From Ascochyta rabiei (lineage: Eukaryota > Ascomycota > Dothideomycetes > Pleosporales > Didymellaceae): DNA of 64,000 nt. The notes beneath the pieces are model-generated. The model searched no databases. It saw nothing but the letters and a program-made list of their open reading frames with translations, and had not been told where the DNA came from. Position 1 is the stretch's first letter, and each line of letters starts with the position of its first letter. The stretch lies in contig NC_082408.1 of assembly GCF_004011695.2 (NCBI RefSeq), positions 853,501 to 917,500 of the forward strand, read 5' to 3'. Made by a program: the position numbers and the translations under genes. Below are positions 1 to 12,908 of this stretch, one piece after another.

Positions 1-1681
1 ATTGCTGTAAATTCCTTCTGCTATAGTAGAGGGGAGATGCAGAGTCTGTATAAGGCTTTCTGTACCTTTAGTAAGGTGCCTATCTTCTAGTATCCTCTTA
101 GCATCCTTATGTATATTTTGTAGTTAATAGCTATATAGATAAACGCATTTATAACGTCCTATTATTTTAGTTTAAGATTATATTTTGCAGTAATTGCTAT
201 TAGTATTCTAAGTAATTAGCCTGTAAGTGTTACTGTATACGTGTCTTATAACGTAATATTACATTATTAGTCTCCTCTAACTACAAGCCTTACTTTATAC
301 TTATTAAGGCAGTAGTATTTATTAAACTTATATGTATAGACCTACATACAGTTAAGTATTTATTATCTAGGCTTCTAAACTAGAGCTACTAGAACTTTAG
401 TCTATAACTCTATTTGTTTATAGCTTTACAGGTATTTGTTTTCTGCTTGTTTAAACATCTTGTAGAGAGGGTGCTTCTCTAGCTTTAAGTATGCTGTAGG
501 TAATAGTAGGAGTTTATTCTAATGCAGCTTAATTCCCTTCGCTATAATCCTCTTTAATTAAGCTTTATTAAAAGGTTTTCCTTTATATTAACTAAGGTGT
601 CCTATCTTACTACCTGCTATAAATACAGCTGCCTACAGCGTTATTACAGACGTTCCTTAGTCTTGTTTAAGTTAGTCTGTTGTCTTATTGTAGCTTATCT
701 ATTTAGTTAGGAATGCTGCTAGTAGAGGAGTTAGTAGAGGCGTTAGGTATGCCTCTACAATCTTCCTGTCTTAGTGATATTAGGGTTGTTTAGCACGCAG
801 AGTGTTCTCCTGTATTGTCTTATCCTTATAGAACGTTTTAGTTTTAGATATATAGCTCTATATAGCCAGGAGTTTAACTATACTAATCTAAGTTACAATT
901 TCCTCTAATATATTGTGCATAAGGTTATCTATAATATCCTCTATTTTACTGTTAAATATTGTTTCTTTATTAAACACCACATTATAGGTACTAATTACTT
1001 TAGCTATTAATAGGACCTAGATTTGGTATATGTTAGTAGACTGGTATCCTACTAAGTATCTAATCTATACCTTTAGGTCTAGTCTTTATAGCCTTAATTT
1101 TCTTTAATAAGTGTTATTAGTTATAGCAAATGCTTTGCATCTATATACTCTTAAGTAAGCCTAGTTTAGTTTTTAAGGTCTAGTAACTATGCTATTTATA
1201 GCAGCTGTGTATGTAAAGAATATTTTATACAGTAATCTCTACTTATTTAGATAATTTAGCGTCTAATTATATAGGTATACTGCCGCTCTAGTAATTTCCA
1301 GCTAGAGTTCCTATAGTAGATTTGCGTCTAGTTAAATTATACGTACCTTCTCTTTTATTACACCCCCTAAGCGTTTAGCTCCTCTATTTTAAGCTTATGT
1401 GTCTAGAGCAGAAGGCTTTAGTCTTATTAAGAGGGACGTGCACTATCTCTTAACCTCTTATTTAACTATAACAATTTTGTTGTCTATCTTAATTACCTTA
1501 ACTGTAATATTAAACAGTTTCTTTAAGAACTAGACAAAGATCCTAAGTAGACAGATAATAGATCTTACAGGCCTGTTATCCTTAAAGTAGAAGTCCTATA
1601 CGTACCAAGAGTGTTAGTAGGTAATAAGTATTTAACTCTTTTCCTTATTAAAGCTTCCTGCTTTATATTTATAGAAGTCTA

Positions 1682-3543
1682 ACGTACTCCACAAGCGAGC
1701 CGCTCACCCAAGCGAACCGCTCACTTTTGCCAAGACCACACTAACACTACAACTACTTTGCAACATTACAGCACACAATAATAATATATTATACTACATA
1801 GTATATTGCACTAATCTACAGTACTCTGCGCATCTTTACTACATGTTCGTGCGTTGTGTCCTGTCTTGCTACATATGCTACAGCGCCTTAAAGACTAAGT
1901 GCTCCTATTAACACGCAACCTCTTCTTTGCCTTCTTCCCATCACTACAGGCCTCAAACTCCTTAAGAGTAGTCAGCCGCACTCCCTCTACAAAGGTTAAA
2001 GTCCCTTCTTGCTGCAATTGCTTTCTTTTGTGTAATTTACGTTGTGTAGCAGCCTCGTTAGCTATCTAAAGGTTAGCGACCTGGTTACGCACTAAAACTA
2101 GTAAATGCGCCATCAGCTCTGCGCCTTTAGTGAGCTAATTAAGAGCGTTAACTATTAAAGTTGGTGAGCTATTCGCGTGTCTCTCAATCCTCTCTCGAAT
2201 CAGCTTTGATTGAGACCCAAACTCTAGGGTGTTGCTTGGTGTTTTAGACTCCCAGGTACTCTTATCTACAAGGGGTAGTGGTAGGGTACACAACCGCACT
2301 TCAAGCTTTAAGATCACAGCTTCTAGGTCAAGTGGGACTAGGCCAGCACCTCTAAATCCTCCCTAGATGTTGCTCTCAGTAATTGAGGCGTTAAAAGCCG
2401 CTTTAAAGCACGGCAAGAACTCAAGTTTGGTGATACGCGTGATCTTGCTGCGCATCAGCTGCTCAGCTTGGCGGCTATAGGCTTTCTTCATTGGGGCAAA
2501 ACAGCCTACGTTAAGTGGCTGCAGCAGGTGCAACGAGTGTGGAGGCATACACAGAGTGACGATCTTGTGCTCCTTACAGTACTGGTGGAATTCGACTGAG
2601 TTGTGGCTCTTGTGGCCGTCCAGAATAAGCAGCTAATAGCTGCTAATAGTGCGCGCCTTTGTGTGCTTATTAAAGTGCTTTAACTACTTAACTCTAAGCT
2701 TGTTGTTAGTCTAGCTGTTGTTAGAGACACTAATGACCCAGTTGTTAGGTATACTGGGCTCCTTGTACCAGGCTGAGAGGTGGTGCTTGCTAGAGAGGAT
2801 AATGAAGGGTGGGATAGACCAGCCCTTCGCGCAGATGCCTTGGATAATGCTGGTCCACTCTCAGTCGCCCTGCTGCACTGCCTTTAGTCTCCCTTAACGC
2901 TTAGAGCCTGTGACAACAGCTCCTGTAGATATAACACCTATTATAAAGCCAGACTCGTTAAAGTTGTAGGTGTCTTTATCTAGGATACTATACTTGGCTT
3001 TGGTATTCTCTACTAACTAGAACCAGTCTCTAATCACCTTAGGATCCTTACACAGGGCTCTATTGTAGTCGTACTTGCGATTAAACTTGATTTTGAGCTC
3101 TAGCCGACGTTTAACAAAGTTGGCAGCCCAGTTCTTGCTAACACGGGTCTGGTGGCGCTCTGCAAGCAGAGAATTGGCCATATCCTCTACATCAGCAAGC
3201 CAGGGCGAGTATCCTCGCTCGTCTAGCTTCAATACATGCTGGACAATCACCTCCTCTTCAGTGCTTGTTAGCTTCATTAATTTAGGCTTGCAATCGCGTC
3301 GTGAAGAGGCTCCAGCAAGTCAATTACTAAGTGTTCTTTAAGGCACGTTGTAGATTGCTGCAGCGCGTTGCTAAGAGAGTGTTGCGTCTTATTAAATAGC
3401 CTGTAGGGCAAGCTGTATATCTGCTTCATTTAAGGGCTTTTTTACGTTGTTGCGTTGCGGCATTGTAGGTAGTATGAAGTTTGGTGTGGTCTTGGCAAAA
3501 GTGAGCGGTTCGCTTAGGTGAGCGGCTTGCTTGTGGAGTACGT
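1682..3543 (-). mobile_element. pogo/Fot1-like DNA transposon 1, inserted in copia integrase
   Basis: The element has terminal inverted repeats of about 60 bp that differ at only about two C/T-type positions, and it is flanked by TA (1,680-1,681 and 3,544-3,545), the Tc1/mariner/pogo target duplication. Each end starts ACGTACTCCAC and then carries two adjacent copies of an AAGCGARCCGCTCAC motif. The minus-strand transposase remnant shows the DNA-binding region (3,017-3,277, including NWAANFVKRRLELKIKFNRK), DDE-domain pieces (2,363-2,548, HSLHLLQPLNVGCFAPMKKAY) and a C-terminal CCHC knuckle (CSICSKTGHNART, about 1,850-1,890). It retains many TGG, TGA, TCA and CCA triplets, so it is less mutated than its surroundings and probably the youngest insertion of the compartment. 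Confidence 0.92.
1840..3290 (-). pseudogene. Transposase remnant of pogo-like element 1
   Basis: The decayed coding region encodes an HTH/CENP-B-type DNA-binding part, then a DDE endonuclease, then a CCHC knuckle. The longest open stretch begins MKLTSTEEEVIVQHVLKLDE and ends ...KVIRDWF, where a former Gln codon is now TAG. Several further stops interrupt the DDE part. The downstream line continues as LVENT, as in the copy at 14,428-16,291. It cannot make an active enzyme as it stands. Confidence 0.8.
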
Positions 3544-5814
3544 TATAGCTATTTATTTACCTAGGCCTTTGTTATTTAATTATAGGGTTCTTTGTATTTA
3601 ATGCTTTAATTTTAATTGTCTATATGTGTCACATTACACTATTGTAATACCTTTAATCTTTACCCCCTTAGATTAATACACAAGGTGCTTAATTACAGAT
3701 AGTCCTAGATATCTAAGCCTCTTATACTACATTATAGCTGTTACTCTCTATAGTAATCTTCTATTGCAATTTATACGCATATAGAGTGCTACTATAGCTA
3801 TGTTTAGTTGTTTAATAACCTACTGTCTAAAGCTCTCTGTTAGGATAGCTATGATATTGCTGTTTCTTTAATATAGCGTTATTAGATCTTCTTAGTTATC
3901 CTACCATATTCCTTGTCTTTAGAGTAAGCTAAATAATACCAGGTTATAGAGGAAATCTAGGCACTATACAACATTGTCTAAGCGTAGTACTTATTTACCT
4001 TAAGATCCCTCTGCTAATATATTAACAGTACTATATCCTTATATCTAGACCTTAGAGTTCCTAGTCTAGATATAATCTCCTATTGCTAGCTAGCGTACGT
4101 CTCTAAGTCTTAAGAGGTTATTGTAGATATGCGTAGTTAAGCCAGAATCTAGAAGAAATACCTTCTTTAATAGATATCCTCAATTGCTTACGCTACATAC
4201 TGCTTTTATACTACCTTTATTAACCTAAGTAATTTTTCAGCTATCTAGTTACTTAATAATCTTATCTAGTGTTTAAGACGTCTTAATGTGTAGAGTAATT
4301 AATTAAGACGCTGTTATTATTTGCAGTTACTTAGTCCCTTAAGACACTGCCTGGATTCTCTTTTGTAAGTTACTGTTATGTTTAAGCTTATACTGTACTA
4401 GTTTTATAACACCTCTATTTAGCTTAAACTACTTAGGTGCCTTAGCTATATTTACGAAGTAGCAGTTAGATATATTGTAACACTGTTTACAGGTAGAACA
4501 TATGTCTTTAGCTCTTGCTGTATTCCTCTCTAGGAACTACTTAGTTCTAGCACTTTAGCTATCTATCTTTCTTTTGCTTTGCCTAGGGTTTCCCTAGCCT
4601 TAATAATTGTTGTTAGATAGCGTTCTTAGTTCTCTACTAAAGGCGTCCCTTTGTAGGTTTAAGTTGGATTTACTGCTTACCGCGTATAATGCCTCTCCTA
4701 CTACAAAGGCACTCTTAGGCTTCCCTCTTAGTAGATATTAAAGGCTTATATAATTATAGAAGAGTTTTATTATCCTTTTCCTATTTATAGCTTTCTTATT
4801 GTATCCTGGCCCTTAGAATACTGCAGTCTAGGTTAATGCTATCTTAGATACAGAGCCTAGAAAATTATTAACAACAGCTTATGTTTATATAACCTTAGCT
4901 ACCTTAAGGGTCTTAGCTTAAGTTGCTGCCTAATTGTATTTACTTAGCTATGTCTTCTAATTTGCAGTTATTTATATTAGTCTAAGTGCAGTGTAGTATC
5001 TTTCTTATACTTACGCCTGTTCTTTATCTACGTCTACTCTAACAGTGTCTTAGAGGGCAGTTATCTATTCGCGCAGCGTTCTGTTTTCTGCACAGCAGCT
5101 TAGCTGCAGATATAGTGTTACTGTTATAAGAATGTGCTTAACTGTTCTTAATATTTTGTTTTTCTTATTTTAATAGTCTTTCTTAAGTATCTTATATAAC
5201 TTAAGGTAAAGCTTATAGTCTTTGCAATCTTCTTTATATACCTCTTGTCCTTTTTCTAAGAGGTCTAATACCTGTATTAGGATTGTAGGTGTTTGCAGCG
5301 TAGTTATTAACGTGTCTATTACTTTGTGTGTTATTCTATGCGTTCTGCTTTAACCTACTTAGATAGTCTATAATAACGTAGTTAAGGTGTTGCTTATACT
5401 TATTACTAGTTTATATTACGTAATTTCTAGAGGTAGTAGCGCCTCTGGTTATATGCGTTAGAGTTGCACCTCTTTAGGGTCTGCTAGCAGCTATATATCT
5501 TGCAACTAGCACTTAATCTTAAGTTAGCAGTACTAGGAGACCTAGTTGCTTAAGTTAGTAAGAATAACCGTCGCGTCCCTCTAGCTTTAGCTAGTTGCTA
5601 TTTTGCTTGTTGTTGGCGCTTATTATAGCAGCAGTAAGACTCTTAATTGTTAGATTAGATAGTAATAGTAATAAGTTAATAATAATGTATTAATGTTCTG
5701 TTCTTGTTCTATGTAAGGGTGATTTTTGTCTTATCTAGGTTCTAGTAGGGGCCTCTATACAGTTTCTTAGCAGGTATATCGCCTAACCTATTTCTCTAAT
5801 ACCTTTCATTTAAC

Positions 5815-5976
5815 AAGAGGATAGTAGGTGTATTAAGGTACGTAGTATGTAGTAACAAGACTAATTACTAGAGTATTAGTAATAACCTCTAACACCTTTA
5901 TATAGTCTAGGCTAGCTAGCCCTATAGTAGCTTGCTAAGACTAGCAGAGGTACCTCTAGGCCTAGCGCCTAACAAT
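5815..5976 (-). repeat. Left LTR (3' LTR of the minus-strand gypsy element)
   Basis: It matches 12,909-13,070 almost base for base across 162 bp, from the shared AAGAGGATAGTAGGTG start to the GCCTAAYAAT end. The few differences are mostly C/T or G/A, as RIP would make. The usual TG..CA ends are not evident. Confidence 0.85.
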
Positions 5977-6514
5977 GCCTCCCTTCTCTAGATTGTTTAG
6001 CTTAAATAATAGTATAATTAGCAATACTGTATTATTTTAGCCTAGCTTTAGACGTGTTTACTCTGTCTGTCCTGTTATAGCTAATTCTAACTAGGTTTAG
6101 GCATTTTAGACGCCTTATAAGGCTAGATAGGGCTTAATACTAATTCTGCCTTTACCTAGTAAAAGTTAAACAGAAATCCTCTCTTACCTCTTACTTTACC
6201 TCTAGGGTCTAGGCAGCCGCCTGCGCAGGCTAAAGCTCTAACTAGGTAGCTAGCAGCATATAAGCTATCTATACCCCTAGTTTTATTAGTTACTGCTATA
6301 TTCTACTTTATTTTAGTAAGTACTAACCTATTCTGTCTAGCACTTTAGGAAGGATAGCTAAGGGATTTTCTAGGTCTTTCTAGCACGTTCTAACACGTTT
6401 TAGCAGATAGTACCGCATAAGCTACCTTAGTAACCTTTTTAGACTATTCCTAACTGCTACCACCTACTACTAACTGTTACTCACTGTTACTAACTACTGT
6501 TTACTATAGCCATT

Positions 6515-7509
6515 ATGTCTATACCTGCTTACTGTAAGATTAACATTACTAAGAACAGTAGGACTGCTAATCAGTGCTGTATGCTCTGTCTCTACTACAT
6601 TACTAATAGTAATGTCTATAGGGACTATTATTTCTCTGCTAACCTAGCTTTATAGGGTAGCCTGCGCTATAGGGAAGCCTAGGCCTACTGCTGTAGAAAG
6701 TGTTATAATAGCAATAAGAATTGCCTATTAGTACGTGTTTTGTCTCCTTTTAGCTTGTTTTAGCATCTTTTAATACGTTTAGGGCCCTAATAAGTACGCT
6801 AACAGCTATTTAAAGCTTTCTAGCAACATAGCGCGCCTTTACTCTAGTTGCTGCCTAGTTACTGCTGCTTATGCTGCTATTGTTAATGCTGCTAGAGTTA
6901 AAACTACCCCTGCAACACCTGCTACTACGACACCTATGTCTATTAACAAGAAGACTGTAATAGGTAAGTCTATTACTAACTAGGCTAGCTTGTTGCTAGG
7001 TATAATTTAAGAGTACGTTCTAACATATTCTAGCTTATTATAGCATAATCTAACCTTTATAGGAACTATTTACTGCAGGAAGAGCTACTTACACTCTATA
7101 ATAGTAACACTTACGTATATAAGTTAACCTTGTCTAGCATCTACATTAAGAAGTAAGATTAATCTAAGGCTAGCGCTGTTAAGGCTAAGATAAAGTAAAA
7201 GAAGATGTTAGAGGAGAGCAGTAGTAAGTCTAATCTAGATACGCCTATTACCCCCTATAAGAAGGTATTATAGCATATTTTAACCTATTTTAACAATGTC
7301 TAACTTCTTTTGGTTAAAGTACTAGATTGCAGGCACTAGAAAGACACTTAGTTAACTCTAAGAGGAGTAGGAGGAGTAAGAGGCTGCTGAGCAGGCTGCC
7401 GCTAATGCTGCTGCTGCTGCTGCTGCTGCTGCTAAGAAGCCTTATAGTAGTTGTAAGGCTGCTACTTATACCTATAGTAGAGGTTATAGTTAATAGATGT
7501 TCCCTATAA
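6515..7509 (+). pseudogene. Antisense, apparently spliced gene inside the gypsy element
   Basis: This plus-strand gene sits between the gypsy chromodomain and 3' LTR, opposite to gag-pol. Exon 1 (6,515-6,730) starts MSIPAYCKINITKNSRTANQ and carries two Cys clusters (CCMLC, CCRKC). Intron 6,731-6,782 (GTACGT..TTTAG) keeps phase into exon 2 (6,783-7,012; PNKYANSYLKLSSNIARLYS and a Thr/Pro-rich run). Intron 7,013-7,062 has GTACGT, CTAAC and AG and again keeps phase into exon 3 (7,063-7,264). A third intron (7,265-7,332) leads to a last exon with a (GCT)n tract; its frame is uncertain, and an alternative frame gives an acidic/Gln coiled-coil followed by poly-Ala. A few TAG/TAA stops, all explicable by RIP, interrupt it. 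Function unknown; the Cys pairs suggest metal binding (inference). Confidence 0.5.
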
Positions 7510-7919
7510 TAGAAGGTTTAGATTAATAATACCTAAGTTTGTAGTTAGTAGACAGTTTTAGGCTAATATAGCAATTAGGTGCATTACACTCTTAGATAGT
7601 CTAAATAATACTAGAAAGGTGTTCTTCTATACTAATTCTTCTATATTTGCTTATAATTATAACTGTATAACGTAGTATATAACTTTCTTTATCTTCTTAT
7701 ATTAGAAATAGCTATAATAGGCTAAAAGATGTCTGCTTTAGCTAGTCTGTATTTCTTAGGGTAAGGTAGGGTTTTATTTTCCCTTAGCGTAAACTATTAA
7801 ATACTTATTAATTAAAAAACCCCTATAGGGAAAAATTATAATTAAGTAAAGGTATTTAGCCTTTTTAGTCCCCCTCTTTTTTAGACTTTAACCTTAACGT
7901 CTTATTACGCAGTCTAAGC

Positions 7920-10900
7920 AGTTACTTTATAGTTTTCTAGTATCATTTTAGCACTTCTTTAGAAAGATTTATACTAATTTCTTAGGAGTTTTCTAATTTA
8001 GAGAATCTGTCCTACTTAATAAGGTATTCCTACTGTCTATTTTCTAGTTACCTTTTGTTAAGGACTTTTTCTATATCCTACACCTTCTCTTCCCCTTTAA
8101 CTATAGGTTCTTATATTTATTCCTATATAATTAGGAGTTAACTTCTTAGTATATATAGGTCTAGTAGTAACGCATAGAATACTAGATAGATCCCTTTTGT
8201 TCCTAGCAGGTCTACTCTGTATACACTAGGGCTAATCTAGGCTATAATAGTCCTAGGTCCTAGGTATTTCTAGTCTAGCTTCTTTTTTAGGCGTACTGTC
8301 CTAATGTTCTTACTAGAAACTAGTACTTTATCGCCTACTTTAAAGGGTGCTAGTAGTTGTTTCTTATCTAAGTGTTTCTTTTAATACCTATTTAACTTTT
8401 CTATATTTACTTTGCAAGTAGCCTATAAGGTAATAACTCTAGCAGCTAATTCCTTTGTAAGGGGAGATTCTCTGCCTTTTAATACTAAAGTAGGCTAATC
8501 TGTGCTCCTTAGGTCTATACTATAACAGGCTTAGAAAGGTGTTATATTTATAGATATGTAAATACTATTATTATATACAAATTCTGTAATTAAAATGTAT
8601 AGGGCCTAATAGTCTTATTCTAGAGTATAATAGTAATATAAGTACTGTTTAAGCGTCTAATTCTACCTTTCTGTTTAGCTATCTGTCTAGGGATAATAGG
8701 CCAATATTAAGACTTGTCTTAAGTTTAAATAGTAGTTAAAAGTTTCCTACGTCTTTAAGTTTATTAGCAGCCCCTAATCTAAGATAATTTGTGCTGGCGC
8801 GCTGTATAAGCAGATAATTCTCTAATCTAGGTATGCGCTAGATCTTTTCTATCCTAATTAGCCCTAGCTAGTATATAATATGACATTTTAGTTAATTTGT
8901 ACACTACTACTAGTATTAAGTTATACACTAACCTAGCCACCTTGCTAGGGGGTAGTTCTATAATAAAATCTATTATTACGTCCTCCTATAGTTAGCTTAG
9001 CACTAGTAAAGGTTATAATAACCTGTACAGTTTGTGTTAGGTAGTAGTTAATCTCCTATATACTAAGTAGTTGTGGTAGTAGTTAGATACATCCTTATTA
9101 ATGCCCTTCTAGGTGTATCTGCGCTAAATCTTCTCTAAGGTCCTTTATGCTCTAAAGTATCCTAATATTAGGTTATTATAACGCTCTTTAATAACTTACA
9201 CTTTATCTTTTAGCATTATAAGTAAGATACGCCTTTCCTTAGCTGTGTTATCTTTTTCTAGGTTATTTTATCCTATTTTAACGTTGCTTAACTCTTTTTT
9301 AGTGCTAGAGAGTTTGTCTGTGTTATCTAAGTCTGTTATTAGCTCTGTCTAACTGTTCTCTCTTAATTCTTCTCTTACAAGATCTCTTATGTCCTTTCTT
9401 CCTTTTACAGACAAATAAAGGGTTATAGCTGCTACTAGGGGAGTATTAGGGTTCCTTCTAGTTAGGATCTCCTAAAGTAGTTGTATAAAAGCCTTATTAT
9501 ACTTTTATAAGAGGTCTTATGCCTCTCTTATGTAATTAGGACGCTATAAGGGTCTATCTGCAGGGTTTGTAGACCCTAGGCAATAGGTAATTACAAAGTT
9601 AAACTTAGATAGCACTAAGTATACCCTTACTTACTAATAGCTAAAAACCTTTATCTCTATAAACTATTTTAGGTTTTAGTAATCTGTTAAGATCTTAAAG
9701 AAGGTACTGTCTAAGTATCTTTGCTAATACTGTAGGCTCTAGACAATTATAAGAAGTTCCTAGTTATAAGTATTATAGTTATACTCTACTTAGATTAACT
9801 TCTTTAAATAGAAGTCCACAGGCCTCTATTAGGCCAGCTTCCCCTCTCTAGGGACTAGTTAACTAAGGATTCCTAAGATAGCGCCTCTAGAGGCATCTAC
9901 TTCTATCCTAGTCTGTCTCCTAAGTACAAAATAAACTAAGATAGGTACGTTAATAAATAAATCCTTTATATTCTAGAAAGCTTATAGGGATTCTTTGCTT
10001 AGCTTAAGAGGCTAACTTTCCTCCTTCCTTATTGCTTAACTAGATTTAGCCAAATTTAGCCCTTTCTAGGTTAATTAGGTTAATAGTAAGGCTAATTTAG
10101 AAAACCCTGTAATAAATTTCTAATAGTAGTTTATAAAGCCTATAAATACTTAGATATTACAAACTATGCACAGAATTAGCTATTCTTAGATTGTTTTAAC
10201 CCTATCTAGGTTAATGCTTACCCCTTTAAGTAAGACTATGTACCTAAGGTACTCTGTATATTAACAGTGCTATTTACACTTATCTAAGCGCATATAGAGG
10301 TTTGCTTTGCAAAGCCTCTCTAAGACCTCCTTAACGTGTCTAACGTAGTCTTCCTCTATCTTAGAGTATACTAATATGTTGTCTAGATATATAATATAAG
10401 TTACGTTAACTAATCCTATTAGTGCCTTATTTATATAGGCCTGAAATTAGGCAGGAGTATTTGTAAGTCTAAACAGCATTACTATTTACTTAAAATGTCT
10501 ATACCAAGTTTAAAACGCAGTCTTCTACTTATCCCCTTTCTTAATTTAGATATAGTAATATGCCTTATATACATCTAGTTTAGTATAGAACTTAGCTTAC
10601 ACTAGTTATTCTAGTAACTCTATAATTAGTAGCAATAGATAGCAGTTTTTAACTATTATCTTGTTTAGACTTCTATAGTCTACACACAGTTATAGGTTAC
10701 TATCTTTCTTCTTTAAAAAGAGAATAGGCGCCTCTGCTAGTGACCTTAAGTGTTGTATCTAGCTACGTTGTAGATATTCTGCTAGATACTTCCTAAGTAT
10801 CTCTAATTCTATTACGGATAGTCTGTATAACAGTTAGTAGGGGGAAGTAGCTCCTTCTATAATATTAATTGCTAGGTTGTGCTCTCTATACTCTAGTAGG

Positions 10901-12800
10901 ACCTAAGTATTATCCTCTAATCCTAAGTACGTATATTTGTAATACACTTCTAGAATTAGGCCCTTTTTAGCAGATATTAGGTTATGTGTACCTACTAAGT
11001 TCACTATACACATATAAATGTCTACTAAGAGACTTCTTATAGTGCGTTTAAACTCTTTAGTATCTTCTAATACTATTTTCTCTAGTTTAGGAGAGTTCCT
11101 ATACTTCTTCCCTTAGAAGAGCATACGCTAGCTTAAATAGCTTAGCTTAGGGTTTGTCTAGTAAATCTAGAGTAATTTAAGGTATATCTTATACCTTTGT
11201 AGGTCTATAACTACAAAAGGTATCTATTAGACCTCCTGTCTTCTATAGGAGTTAATAATAGATACTTCTGCTATAGTTACTCTGTAGATAGGCAATTCTG
11301 CTCTGCCTACACCTTTAGCTACTATTTTATTTATTAGTATAACCTCTAGATCCTGCTCCTTTACTAGGAGAACTAAAATTAAGTTTAGTTGTAACCCTCT
11401 ATCTATTAAGGCTTCTATATTCTCTGTGTTACCTATAGATGCTTTAACTATAAGTAGGCATATATATTCTAGATACACTACCTTATAAAGAGAGATATTC
11501 TTCTTCTTCTTCTTAGATAATTTAATATAGGCTACAAGAAAGGAGATTAGCTGTTAGGTCCCTTGTCTTTTCCTAACTTATCTAGAGCAGGGTCTTTCTA
11601 GTTTAACTTTAGCTTTAGGCAGTTAGGGCAGTAGTAACTAGTTTCTCTGCACTTAAGGTATGCGTTTTAGGTCTTGTGTAGCCTATCTTAGCCCTTTTTA
11701 CCCTTTACTAGCTCCTTACAGAACTTCTTAAACTTAAATAACTTTTTTAGGGTTTTTATGTTCCCCTCTAACCTAGAGTTACTAAATTAGCGCTTCTGTA
11801 GTCCTTTGTTAGTTATCTTACCCTTAGCTAGAGTCTTCTTAGGTAGCTGTTAGCTATGCTAACCTAGTCTCTAGTTAATAATATTAGCTTGTTCCTCTAC
11901 CTTTAGGATTGTGTTCCTTTAATTATAGGGGATAAGAAATAAGTCCTTTTATATACTAGGGAGCAGTATAGTAATATATTCTAGGACTTAAACCTCTAGC
12001 ATATGGAAGTTACCTAGTTTCTTCTATAGTAGACGTATAAAGTCAAGCAGATCTGTAGGAGACTAAGATTTCTACTACTTATATTACTTTAAGGATTTAT
12101 ACACTGCTTACTTGTGTTTAGCTAGTATTTCTAGAGTATCTAGTATAATTCTTTTTAGCTCTTACTATGTTAGTTCCTAGGTTAGCTGATTATAGTAGTT
12201 AGTTATGCAGTAGGCCTACTATAACATCTTTAGGTTCTCTAAGAGGTACCTTATACTAAAGTTAATCTTTTATTCCTCTATAAGGAAATTAACTAGAGAT
12301 TAAAGGAAGTATCCCTTATAATCTCTCTTCTAACAGTTAAATTTAGCGCAGTTGCGCTTTGTGTACTTCTATAGGGGTTTAGGTTATAAAAGGTTTATAG
12401 ATAGAAAAGATTATAGTTTCTCTACTTCTTCTAGTACTTTTTAGAAGGATAGGATTGTTACTAGATCTCCTTTGTTGTATTTGCGTCTAAGTTTGTAAAA
12501 AAAGGAAAGTTCCTTATAGTCTTTTATCTCTTACAACTATTTGCGTAAGTTTTCTAACTCCTATTATTAATTACCTACTTCTAGGCTATTCTAGCCTTCT
12601 CTAGCTAAAGCTGCCCTATAGATGCAAATTCTAGAGTAAGGTGTACTGCCTAGAGGACCTACAGATCCTCTTAAGGCACTATAGACACTTAGTGTCTGTT
12701 AAGGTATCTCCTTATCTACAGAGGGAGGTGTTACCTTACGCTCTACTAGCTCTCCTACAGGTAGGTTGTCTTAGTCCCTCTCTAAAGATAGTAAGCCTAG
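7920..12800 (-). pseudogene. Gypsy gag-pol remnant with chromodomain
   Basis: Minus-strand landmarks, with stops: a gag zinc-knuckle-like CRETSYYCPNC at about 11,610-11,650; a protease-like segment at 11,227-11,478 (VKASIGNTENIEALID); RT block APILFLKKKDSNL followed by LCVDYR at about 10,670-10,735; the RT active site reading YLDNILVYS at about 10,360-10,400, where the family has Y-x-D-D, so the second catalytic Asp has become Asn by a G-to-A change; an integrase zinc-finger region at about 9,060-9,170; the integrase C-terminus (KLD.KYLGP...DLLGTKGIY.VFYALLL) at about 8,150-8,300; and a chromodomain (DIEKVLNKR, ENRQ.EYLIK) at about 7,950-8,090. Trp codons are read as TAG throughout. Chromodomains of this group are known to bias integration toward heterochromatin. 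Confidence 0.85.
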
Positions 12801-12908
12801 ATAATTTAGTTTAAGACTTATAGTAGCTTAGGTCTATCTTTAATTATAATATAAAAGTAATTAGAATATAAAGAGTATATAAAGTAATTATAAGAGAAGA
12901 TAGAGTTA

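Larger units (their letters stand above)
1..5700 (-). mobile_element. Ty1/copia LTR retrotransposon, decayed, cut by window edge
   Basis: Minus-strand pol remnants lie in copia order. A gag zinc-knuckle-like stretch (C-x2-C with a His changed to Tyr) is near 4,450-4,500. The aspartic protease (LLDSGLTTHI) is at about 4,130-4,185. The integrase end (YLVGYQSTNIY) is at about 1,030-1,080, and the start of reverse transcriptase (KYKVRLVVRGD) is at about 285-320; the rest of RT lies outside the window. Integrase is split by the pogo-like element at 1,682-3,543. Stops are mostly TAG or TAA at former Trp and Gln codons. No LTR was recognised, and the 5' limit near 5,700 is a guess set by the neighbouring gypsy LTR. 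Dead element; family assignment is solid, boundaries are not. Confidence 0.8.

Noticed and set aside
7327..7509. Poly-Leu frame over the (GCT)n tract
   Set aside because: A Leu run from a CTG-read trinucleotide repeat is probably the wrong frame; the Ala/Gln frame of the antisense gene is more protein-like.
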